Shown piece after piece: positions 55,036 through 64,000 of a DNA stretch of 64,000 nt. Source of the DNA: Blasia pusilla (lineage: Eukaryota > Marchantiophyta > Marchantiopsida > Blasiales); the NCBI GenBank assembly GCA_050084515.1, contig CM114273.1, forward strand, positions 29,016,001 to 29,080,000, read 5' to 3'. A program made the position numbers and the translations under genes. Every line of letters begins with the position of its first letter. The first letter of the stretch is position 1. Below the pieces are notes generated by a model. The model made no database searches. It saw nothing but the letters and a program-made list of their open reading frames with translations, and was not told where the DNA came from.

Positions 55036-55822
55036 GCTCTGATACCATGTGGAAAACTGCTAAACAAGCATAACTGGTGGAAAACGGCTCTCACACCCAG
55101 ACACACCACCATGGCGAACGAAATTTACAATGAGAGAATGAGTGGAGGCTGGTCCTCTTCTCAATTATATAGGGTATGTACAAGAAACCCTAACCCTACC
55201 CTTAACCATAGTCTCGAGTTAGACTAATTGTGATTAACTAACCCTACTTAAGATAATCGTGCTTAATTGACTAACCAAGATTAAGCTTCCCTACTTTATG
55301 TGAGTACCAAATGTTGCAGTTTATGTGTCTCATGAGCTTGATGTAACTCAATCTTCAGTAGTAAGTAATGACCTCTCCAACAAACTCCATCTTCGCCGCT
55401 ACTCTCTGCCAAGTAGCACTGGTACTCAATGCTACACCTGACATAGAGGGTTGCTCCACCGCAACATCCTCATCCACCTCAGCACATGTAGCAATAAAAC
55501 TCCCACGTTCACACAACATGGCTGCTAGCTAAAATACATGAGCTAAGTCAACTCCTAAGGCCATCAACTCAATGGCTGAAAATAATGGGGATCCCAACAC
55601 TGAAGTTGCCATCCGTAATACTACACTGGATGTTGCATCCGTGTCTACTACACGCGATGTAGATGCCTTAGTCCCCACTGTAGGCTCAATGGGCTGCGTA
55701 GGAACCATGGATAGAGTCCTAAGCACCTCAGACAATAAGAATGACTGGGGGAGCCTAGCCTGCCTCCCAGCCTCACCCCTTTATGGTTCCAACTCCACAG
55801 TAGCACCACGTGGTTTTGATGC

Positions 55823-57384
55823 TCAAGTGGCTCCTCTCGTAACTACAGTTGATGCCTCAACCTGTGCTGCACTCGCCATATAAGAGAGATCATCCCCTCC
55901 ATAAGAGGTGGAAGCCCCTACTCCCAAACCTACTCTATGCTGGATACCAGCCATAGTAGCCAACCTCTGCTCCAAGTGCTCAATCCTGGCAGCCATAGCT
56001 AACTCCATGGTAGTGGTAGGGGCAGTCACCGTAGGCTCTCCAACCACAGGTCCATCCCTACCACTTCTACCACCTCGGCGTCTCGGAGCTACTCCACCAC
56101 GGCGGCGGCCTGATCTCAACTCTGGATGAAGATCAAAGCAACGCTCTCGAGGATGACCTGGTCTCCCACAATGATTACATTGAGTTGGGGCTGACTGAGG
56201 TCCATCCTCCAAAGTCCATCTCCCATCCTCTTGGGGACAAAACCTCCTGACATGATCACTTCCACATATCCAACATGATTGTCCTTGCTGCGGGGCAGCA
56301 AATGAAGGCAATGGTCTCTGCCCAAGTGTCCCTCTAAGACCTAACTGAGGTCGTGTGTACCCCCACGACTCCCACTACTACTACCACCACCACTACTATG
56401 AGATTGTGAGATGGACTGCTGAACACGAGAAGTAGTAGTTGTATACCTACTAAATACGGATGTCACTACCCGCTCAATCTTCTCAGATAGAGCAAACACA
56501 TGGGCCAATGTGGGTGAATCATCACTCGTAAGAGTAGCATCACGTACCCTACGGCGCAACTCTCTCTCCAAGATCTCATACCAAAACTGGAGTGCCTGAG
56601 CCTCAGTCACACCCTAGGTAATTGAAATCAAGCATCGCATACGAGTGTATGCCTCACGAAGACTCTCATCAGTCTTTCGCTCAAATTCCTGAAGACTCCT
56701 CAACTTCTCTATCTTCACTCCCTTATAGTTCTTCTTCAACCTCTTGAAGAACTCTGCAACCGGGCTGAACGATGGTGGGGCACTAGTACCTCCACTAGTA
56801 CCCCTATTGGTACCTCCATGGGTACCTCCATTGGTACCCCTTCTTCGGCTCGTACTCGCACCACTCAACGTTGGGCTGGCTGACATAGTAAGAGCACTAC
56901 TACCAATACCACCATGGGTGATAGACACATAGCCTGGAGACCAATATTGTCTCCACGCCTCAATCTCACCAGCATGGTCCCTCCTAAACTCATGGTAATC
57001 ATCCATGGGTGGTCCCTCCAAGTGCTGAAACAACCCCTTCCAAGCCAAGAAGGGTGTAAACAACGTGGCGTTCCGCAACATCTGCATATCACACCACGTA
57101 TCAAACTCCTGAATGAAGTCCTCCAACTCAATGGTGCCCACTGCACCCGAGTATGATTGCGGGCCCTTCATGGCCCCATACATCCCGTCCATGTCCCAAA
57201 TCAATGGAGCTGCAACACTCGATAACAACGTAGAAGACTTGGTGTTTGGAACACCCTCGTCCTCCTCTTCATCAACCGTCGGAAGTGGAAAAGGTAGCCG
57301 ATACCTCAATCCAGTCCGTGTAAAACCACCACTGTCCGCACCACGGTCCCCAACCAGACCACTAGACAGCTCCATGATGACCAA
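55823..57384 (-). pseudogene. gypsy copy 2 gag, nearly complete
   Basis: From the start at 57384: an acidic N-terminal region (FPLPTVDEEEDEGVP); a capsid-like part (LEDFIQEFDTWCDMQMLRNA, LFTPFLAWKGLFQHLEGPPM); a Gly-Thr repeat linker; then EFFKRLKKNYKGVKIEKLRS. After a TAG at 56611-56613 (copy 1 has Trp) the frame goes on with a second capsid segment to 56341. In another frame come the two zinc knuckles CWICGSDHVRRFC and CNHCGRPGHPRERC (about 56265-56150). The C-terminus is Arg/Gly-rich. It would package element RNA. Confidence 0.85.
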
Positions 57385-59022
57385 CGCCGATGCCGCACCA
57401 CCACCAAATCACCACCACTAAGTAACCAAGTGACCTCGATGTCGCTGTACTATTCTAGCTCTACTAGCTATGGGTGTGGGCAACCTAACCTATCATCACC
57501 ACAAGAAGCCTCCCACGGTCTATTGGTCATCACTCCAGTCTCACTCTGAGAGAAAAAAAATGTAGTCTAACTGGTCATCACTCCAGCCTCACTACTGGTA
57601 GCACACAGGAGTAAAACTACTCTCGAAATCAGCATCAGCCCTAACAATGGGCGCGCAAGCAAGAAGCAATGATGGAGGGGATCCAAATACATGAAGTCCA
57701 ACGACAACCCTCCAATCGCAAATGGAAGTACAAAACGGAAATCAAGGTAACACAATCCACCAAACGTGGAGCCCCCTAAATCCACAGAAACAACCACACA
57801 ATTCTAAGGCAATAGTTACTCTGCCGGTGGTCGATGACGTGCTAGTCGCACTCGCAGCACCTAAAAATGTCACGTGCATGGAGAGGCCACACCGTACTAT
57901 GCACTAGAGGTACATCAACCTAAAACCCGAGATGCATAAAAGCGCCTAACGCATCTCCAAATGACACCAAATGAGCTACACTAGTGTGTACACTGGCATA
58001 GTTAAGTACTCAGCAGTTAAGCATCTTCTAGGCAGTATAGCCCAAAGATGGGTGACCAGTTATGCAACACTCAACTCACAAATCTTGCAAAAATTGCCTC
58101 ACGCCCAAGCAAGCAAGCTTGCTTGCTTGCTCCTTGCTCCTTACTCCGCCTCGAGCTACCACGAGTTGCCTTGAAGCCTCAAAACGCTGAGACATGCCCC
58201 GTTCGCCATGATTCACTATAGAGAGAGGCCCAACCAGGGCGCCCCCAGTGGGATAGGCGTCTCCAATAACAGACGAGTCACCAACCAACCAGCCCCTCCG
58301 ATCTGATGTCCACCATAGCCAGACCTTGAGCTAGTCCGCAAAATTTTGACCAGCAATTACTCCACAAATCCTTGACCAAAATTGAATCTATTTCAACCAG
58401 AATTCAATTGGCCACCATAGCTACCTCTCCCCAAAAAATCAGCTACAACCAAGCTTTGTACTCCAAGCTAAAAATGAGACAAATTTGTTGTCCATACACC
58501 TCCAGAATCGCTAATCCGACAGCGCTTCCGCCCAGATTCATGCACACAGAAATCTGCAACACTCTTTCACCACAGCAGCAATCCGCTCCACACACTCAAG
58601 TAGATAACTTCACATGAGATCACAATAGAGGTAGCAATACAAACCTCTCACCCGATCCGGATGAACTTCAAAAGAGCTTCCGCACTCCAAGCTCTCCACA
58701 TCAGAAAACCGTCGAACACGAACCAGAATCTTCAATCTTTGATAACTTCCAACTCCCTTGACGAAATCAAGCGATCTAAAGTGCGTTGGAAAGCTCTCAG
58801 CAAGGTGCTTCTTTCCCAACCAACCACGCACCAGATCCTTTCCTCCAACATAGGCCACAAGCCACGAACATCCACGGTTGAGTACACAATCAACCCTAAC
58901 CAAATCCTATTGATCTACGATCAAAGCTACCATCGATCTACTCCAGTTCTTTGAGTGAAATGCGTGAAAGACCGACTATCATAAAACACGTATAGAATCA
59001 CATACAATCGAGCCAAACCCAC
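57385..59022 (-). other. gypsy copy 2 leader / untranslated region
   Basis: About 1.6 kb between gag and the LTR region with no conserved frame. I did not find a convincing primer-binding site (no complement of TGGTATCAGAGC), so the priming tRNA of this family is unknown. Confidence 0.5.
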
Positions 59023-59323
59023 TCCACGATGGGAGAATCCAGGTCGAAGCTTGCGGGAACCACTATAGCCAAGAGCTCTACTCACTACCAAGGCTAACTC
59101 CCAACGCAGCAAGCTCAACTCAAAGAACTAACTGTTCTTTGAGTACACTCCACACTATACCCTCCAACCCAAGGGCGGGCCCTATTGGAAAAGTGACCCT
59201 CAACGGAGTAACCCCCAACCCTATGTATGAAACCGCATCCCTACCTATACACTACGGCCCTACATAAGGTATGGCCTCTACTAGCACACTATACTCTAGG
59301 ACATAATCCGTATGGTCATGACA

Positions 59324-60343
59324 AAGGCAACTAATAGCAAAGGCCTGCGGTTAATCTCAAACAAATGGCAGGGCGACTAATAGCAGCCGCTGGCAGCTAT
59401 TCATAGCCATTCCACAAGGCCGGCAGCTATTCACAGCCTTTGTACACGAGTACTAGCTTACGCAGGGCTAGAAGATGATTCTACGACTCTGTCGATTGCT
59501 ACAAATTCAAATCCAAATGTAAGTATAGTAAGATTCATCACAACTTGGCATTCTTTGTTCTGGACATGTATAAGAAGATTTATATCGGTTGACTCCTTCA
59601 TTTTTCATTTATAGGATTTACAAGCTTGCCCATAGATTCGCCAAAAGAGGAAAGGATCGCTTTCTCGAGAAGCAGAACCCAATCAAGTCTCTTCCTTTGC
59701 CATAGACTCGGTAGGTTATGTATGAAGATTTGCTCTCCTTTCCTTTTGCAATTGTGAAGTTTAGAATCTTATTAATTTATTTTTTTGGGTGCTATAGAAT
59801 ACTACTACGGCTAGTTGACCTCGCCGTGCAAAGTTGGCGATTTCAAGGTTGGGTATTGCAGTAGCAGAGCCTGTACATGAGAGCAATGTGATTATGGAGG
59901 AGTAAATTTCAGGCCTCCCCAAGACTTCAATGTGAGAAAACAGAAAGTGACGAAATCACTGAAATCTTTACAAAACTTACAGATACAAAGTAGCCTAGTC
60001 TGTCCGTGCACTCACAGAAGAGCTTCGATGGAACCTGAACATGGAGATAACTCGACATACGAGAATGCGCTACCGATGCGGCTCCCGACTATTTGACTAC
60101 TTGAGAAAACTAGGGTTTTTACCTATTTTTCTTCATTTCTATTAATAGAAAAAAATTTGTCGGGCCTGCGCCCCCGGACCCCCGCGACGCATCAAGGTGC
60201 CCCGCACCCTGATGCAATATAAGGTTAGATAAACCTAGTAACACTACTCCTAAAACCACCTACGTCATATTACTATGACTCCTTCGACGTCTAAGTCGGA
60301 ACCATCAATCTAGGCTTCTCCTCATACAAGGGGGTCGATCAGA
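59324..60343. other. GGCTATT-motif patch and possible small exons
   Basis: 59340-59450 repeats the motif family (GGCGACTAATAGCAGCC, CTGGCAGCTATTCATAG, GCCGGCAGCTATTCACAG). Then come three short coding-like segments with GT/AG-like borders (about 59465-59520, 59612-59706 and 59797-59905). The last reads RAKLAISRLGIAVAEPVHES before a stop. 60110-60240 contains a GC-rich word run (CGGGCCTGCGCCCCCGGACC) that resembles LTR fragments, but I could not pair it. Function unknown. Confidence 0.3.
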
Positions 60344-60449
60344 TTAATGGTACTTAGAGAAGTGGATGTTGAGAATCCAACATTCAAGGGAAAGTGAAGG
60401 TCTAAAGGAAGCCCATGTTGAGTAGGACCAGAGTGAACCCGTCTGAGAG

Positions 60450-61114
60450 GTGGGTGTCATTGATACTGAGAAGGTGATAGATGAGGTGATCAAAGGCATC
60501 ACAAAAGAATTGAATACCGTTGAAAACAAGGCAGCTGAGGAGTCAGAATACCATGTCGTACAATTGGAGGATAGTGAAGCAAAGGAGAATGACAAGAAGG
60601 ATACGTCTAGCCTCAGTCCAATCCGAATGACATTGACACCAATAGGCATGATTCACCTTCATCTGTAGATGGAGTGAAGAATGGAGAAAGCGAAGGGAAT
60701 GAGCAACGACATGATGGTATCGATGGCTTGGATTGGCAAGAATGTGGGAGCATGCCTGAATGGAACACTCAGAAGGTAGGAGGTTGGGAAGTGCCCAATG
60801 GTTCTCAATTTGGGGCTTCACAACGTGGTAAGGAGTCTCTAGGCACAACAAGGAAAGGCACGGGAGAGACACCTATGAAGAACACTACATGAGGCCTTCA
60901 TGAGAACATGGCAAGCGGGACACCATGTGCTCACCCTACAACAACTTGCAAGCCCCACCTTTTATTGGAGCCTATGGTGATTACCCGAGGCTCTCAAACC
61001 ATGGACAAGTTTCTTGTGAAGAGAATGAGTCAAATTGAGCATGTGTTCACGGTGGATCAGCAATTGCAAACAGATAGTGTCTCTGAGGTGCATATGGTGA
61101 ACCTCTTATGCTAG
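60450..61114 (+). pseudogene. Decayed ORF of unknown function, acidic
   Basis: Frame one (60450-60668) gives an acidic, probably helical segment (VIDEVIKGITKELNTVENKA). Near 60620 it appears to continue in another frame with GVKNGESEGNEQRHDGIDGL, then a low-complexity part, a stop at 60890 and SQTMDKFLVKRMSQIEHVFT. I recognise no family. It lies between two patches of the GGCTAAT motif and may be cargo or an accessory ORF of the same element type. Confidence 0.3.
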
Positions 61115-61343
61115 ATAGAGAGCGTGTACCATGAGAACACCTATGTGTAGACTGAGGACTCCACATGGTGGTTGAATTTACTGTATACTTATTGGGTTGT
61201 CGTTGGCGCCTATTCAGCCGGCGGCTAATGAAAATTGCAGGCTTTGTGCTTAGCACAAAGTGCAGCTAATCACAATCGATGGCTAATTTCTATTGGAGGT
61301 TACTTTATGTAGAGGTTCCGTTTGTCTTCGGATGTAGGGATCA

Positions 61344-61718
61344 ATGGAAGAAGTACCAGAGGAGGACCCAGGTGTGCCCAAAGGAGGGTTTTTGATTGAT
61401 GAGAGAATCATATAATTATGGATTAACCATTTGGGGATGCCCATGGAAGATGTGGTGCATTTGGAGTGTTGGGAGGACAAAATCCATCTCACCGAACGAA
61501 CCACAGCTAGAGTAGACAAGTATGTTGAAGTTTTGGAGCTAAGGCACGCAGCTCTTCTCTCTGAAAGAGGAGATCTCATTAGGAAGTTAGGAGTGACCGG
61601 CTATGACAACAAACGTGGGTGGGAAGAGGCCTTGCGTAGAGTCACAGCCTTGCAAGATTCAACAGCAAAGAATTCAAAGTTTATTCGTGATCTCTTGAGT
61701 AGGCTCGGTGTGTCATGA
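61344..61718 (+). pseudogene. Small coiled-coil-like ORF of unknown function
   Basis: The ATG at 61344 starts a frame of 124 codons with one internal TAA at about 61416. It begins with an acidic MEEVPEEDPGVPKGG, then GMPMEDVVHLECWEDKIHLT, TTARVDKYVEVLELRHAALL and SKFIRDLLSRLG, which looks mostly helical with heptad-like Leu/Val spacing. It sits just after a GGCTAAT-motif patch (61205-61285). No known domain was recognised. Confidence 0.35.
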
Positions 61719-62230
61719 GACGGCTTGGATGAGGCATCTTGTTTCTCTAGGGCTCTAGTGGCTATTGTTGACTTGCAGTGGTTGGATTCTACAAGTCCAA
61801 GAATATAATCAATCTTGGTAGAGTTCCTTTTTTGTTTTATGGTGAAATTGTGACCACATCCATATTGTATAATGTACGTCATATGCTGGAATTTGCATCC
61901 ATTTTTTATTCAAAGGAAGAAATGTAGTATAAGGCTAGATGTCAGATTCACTTGGCCAAAGCTATGACACATTTCCATCCTAGGCGCAGGCTAAAACATG
62001 CGGCTAAAATGGTACTTCCTCTCCCCATTGGCTGAAACTTCATCACCTCACTGCAATGCTATGAAACACTTCCAACCTAAACCTATGGCTAAAACCTGCG
62101 GCCACAACGGTGTCGTGTCGAGAATCTTTCTTCGAGCAAGGGCGGGCCTTCTAGCTGCGGTAGATGCGGTCGATGCAAGGTGAACTCTCTAATAAGTTCT
62201 CCTTTTTCAATACAAAATTATGATGTACAC
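61719..62230. other. Unassigned stretch with GGCTAAA words
   Basis: The words GCAGGCTAAAACATGCGGC and CTATGGCTAAAACCTGCGGC occur at about 61985-62105, a variant of the motif family. No gene was seen. Confidence 0.4.
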
Positions 62231-63383
62231 TCTCCATTCTCTCACGATAGGTATACAAATGGAAGTGCCGAGGCGATCACTTCTTCGTAACATCGGACCC
62301 CGAAATTCCTAACTATAAAATCCTTATAAACTATTTTACGTTTGTACACGAGGAAGATAGCACAACTAGTGTTAAACCCTACTTGACCAGGCCTATTGAC
62401 ATCCATGGATCGCTATATAAGGACATACAAAGTACAATCCCATGTCCTTCCATATGTGACGATAGGAAGAATCACCGGAGTTGGAGATTGCATGACCTGG
62501 TTCATGAACGCTCCCCAAAGTGATAAACTAAATAGCGAGTGAACCAAAGGTGCCTATCTACAAAGAGTACCTTGACATGGTAAGGATTGAGGAAAGGAAA
62601 GTCGGGCACAGCTCGTGCTCCACCCCTATCCATGCTTGACAGACATTCTCTACTCTCCTCAAGAATGGGTTTTGGCGGAGTTATTCTCCCAAGAGGGATA
62701 ATCCACTCTCATTGGGAAAGTAACAAGCCAAAACATCCGCTATTTTAGTATGACTAAACTCCTCTCTACGGTGACAAACCTCATCCCCCCACACACACAC
62801 ACACCACACTCTAGAAACCTCTCAAGAATAGACCATGATCAAGTTACTCTCCCAAGAGGGGTGATCCACTCTCATTGGAAGAGCAACAATCCCAAAGCCA
62901 TACACTCTTGAGAGACACGAGAGACTCAAGATGTGGAATAGAAGGTGATGAACCCTTGAAGGTCCCTCCTCTTTAGATACTCACAAGGGATCCACAAGAG
63001 TACGAAATAGAGCTTATCTTATCTTGTGCCACATGGCTTCCTCTCAAGGCTTAGCCAATCACATTTTGACACAAGTAGATTTCCTCTTATCTCTTCCAAA
63101 ATATCCTCTTTTACCCACATGATATTTTCCAAATTACCCCAACTAACCTAGCCACCAACCAAGACTACTTTTGCTTTTCATTAAAGCAACTACTTTACTT
63201 TTATAAAGTCATCTTTTATTTATTACCTCCTTTTCCTAAAGTTGGGCCCATAAAAGAGGCACCATAAAGAGGTTTAAACATAAGAATCTCCTTTTTCTAA
63301 GCCAATTTACTTAATACTAATGAAACTCTATCTAACACTTAATGACGAGAGTTTACACCTTTGGTTGATTTTACTATACGACA
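62231..63383 (-). mobile_element. 3' LTR region of another Ty3/gypsy element
   Basis: The right boundary is set by a purine tract on the minus strand (TTTGGAGGGGGTGAA) followed by TGTCGTATAG at 63383. Inside, the block CTCCCAAGAGGGATAATCCA with CTCTCATTGG occurs twice (about 62686 and 62845), a direct repeat within the LTR. The left end was not determined, so 62231 is only a guess. Confidence 0.5.
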
Positions 63384-64000
63384 TTCACCCCCTCCAAACC
63401 TGCACATCCTCCGGTATGTGCCCAAAAACATCAAGACTTCTTGCTATAGACTTACTTATGTTGTGCCTCTAGACACATTCAATCGAAATCAAGAAATCCT
63501 TCACGTCTACGGAAAATCTTGACCCTTTTTCCTGCAATGGGCAGCTTGAGAATTGTGCCATCTAGTTCACGTAGTTTGTAAGTGGCATTGTCAAAAGCAA
63601 AGACTACAACATATGGACCAAACCAACAACGTGCAAACTTCTTAATTGTACTATGCTGGTTGTCAAGGCTGTTGTCGTGCACCAAGACCCAATCTCCTTC
63701 TCTTATCGGCTCCTTCCGAAGTCGATGAGTTTTGTCGAAGCGCTCCTTATTTTTCAACCTTGCTTCCTTCATTTTGACTAACGCTTCTGCAATATCCTCT
63801 TCCCGCCGCTCTAGCTGCTGCATTCGAAGTGCTAGGAGCTCTTCCTATTGAGCCCGTCTTCCCGACAAACCCATCCAAGTGGGTATATCTCCTTCTGCTG
63901 GCATTATCGGCTTTTGACCTGTCATCAACTCTGTAGGCATGAACCCTGTAACGGTGCTGTGAGTGGTTCTATCTGCCCATAAAGCAAATGGAAGTAATCT
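63384..64000 (-). pseudogene. Ty3/gypsy integrase C-terminus, continues beyond the window
   Basis: The frame 63823-63479 reads RFDKTHRLRKEPIREGDWVL and then the GPY/F-like block WFGPYVVVFAFDNATYKLRE before the end of pol. Upstream, after one stop at about 63846, the same protein continues with TTHSTVTGFMPTELMTGQKP to the window edge. No methyltransferase or PHD-like module is seen in this part. It belongs to a different gypsy lineage from copies 1-4. Confidence 0.85.

Larger units (their letters stand above)
52254..55357 (-). mobile_element. Ty1/copia element with large internal deletions
   Basis: The right LTR is 55048-55357 (310 bp; minus-strand TG...CA). The primer-binding site TGGTATCAGAGC (minus strand, 55036-55047) follows it immediately and is complementary to the 3' end of initiator tRNA-Met. 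The left LTR is represented only by about 62 bp (52254-52315; GTGAGTACCAAATGTAGCAG and CTCATGAGCTTGACTGTAAC) next to the purine tract TTGAGGGGAAG. Coding parts occur in order gag, integrase C-terminus, RT start, RNase H. The protease, the integrase core and the RT half with the YVDD box are missing. The element is non-autonomous. Confidence 0.9.
55389..59323 (-). mobile_element. Ty3/gypsy element of the methyltransferase family, copy 2 (gag, leader and LTR only)
   Basis: Homology to copy 1 begins at 55389 (matching about 32808) right beside the copia LTR and runs through gag. It adds the gag N-terminus missing from copy 1 (57384 start), then a long leader and an LTR region (59023-59323) matching 27535-27835. 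The overlapping gag region differs from copy 1 at roughly one base in ten by eye, so this is a separate copy and not the other half of copy 1. Pol, including any methyltransferase, is absent. Confidence 0.82.

Noticed and set aside
27206-59323. Copies 1 and 2 as one gypsy element split by a 21-kb insertion
   Set aside because: They overlap by about 1.5 kb with about 10% differences, so they are separate copies.

Overview
This window looks like nuclear DNA of a land plant or a close streptophyte relative. It holds a typical nuclear tRNA-Asn(GUU) gene, one intron-containing ribosome-biogenesis gene (UTP23) with plant-type promoter motifs (telo-box and site II), and plant-type Ty1/copia, Ty3/gypsy, hAT, Mutator-like (MULE) and Helitron-like DNA. 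I cannot name the species. The repeat load and the gypsy type would fit a seed-free plant (lycophyte, fern, bryophyte or streptophyte alga), but that is inference. Only two features look intact and functional: UTP23 (22.2-24.8 kb) and the tRNA (25.85 kb).

Left part (1-21.5 kb): a 207-bp satellite array (1-2.0 kb); a decayed MULE transposase C-terminus with a SWIM finger (2.9-4.6 kb); an unrecognised decayed ORF (5.2-5.8 kb); a diverged tandem repeat (6.4-9 kb); a mostly unassigned stretch with a telo-box/site II pair and a 24-bp perfect foldback (11.6-11.9 kb); a 65-bp minisatellite (12.9-13.2 kb); a frameshifted hAT transposase (13.9-16.1 kb); and short Helitron-like elements (17.1 and 21.1-21.5 kb).

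Right part (27.2-64 kb): nested and broken retroelements. Four pieces of one unusual Ty3/gypsy family lie at 27.2-34.3 kb (minus), 38.4-44.6 kb (minus), 44.6-46.1 kb (plus) and 55.4-59.3 kb (minus; gag and LTR only). In the three pol-bearing pieces a C5-cytosine DNA methyltransferase domain sits between the aspartic protease and the reverse transcriptase. It shows motifs I, IV, VI, VIII, IX and X in unpermuted order, so it is Dnmt3-like rather than plant DRM-like. The 38-44 kb copy also carries a PHD-finger-like zinc module downstream of its integrase. An element family encoding a DNA-methylation writer plus a possible histone-tail reader is the most interesting system here. Every copy is broken by stops or frameshifts, so the window shows fossils of the family and not a working element.

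Around these lie a second MULE-like transposase with three 27-nt palindromes in a spacer (35.3-36.9 kb), a MuDR-type MULE with a GT-AG intron (46.5-49.5 kb), a large field of recurring GGCTAAT/GGCTATT motifs (46.2-51.7 and 59.3-62.1 kb), a 570-bp polypyrimidine tract (50.2-50.8 kb), an internally deleted Ty1/copia element (52.25-55.36 kb), and the 3' end of another gypsy element running off the right edge (63.4-64 kb).
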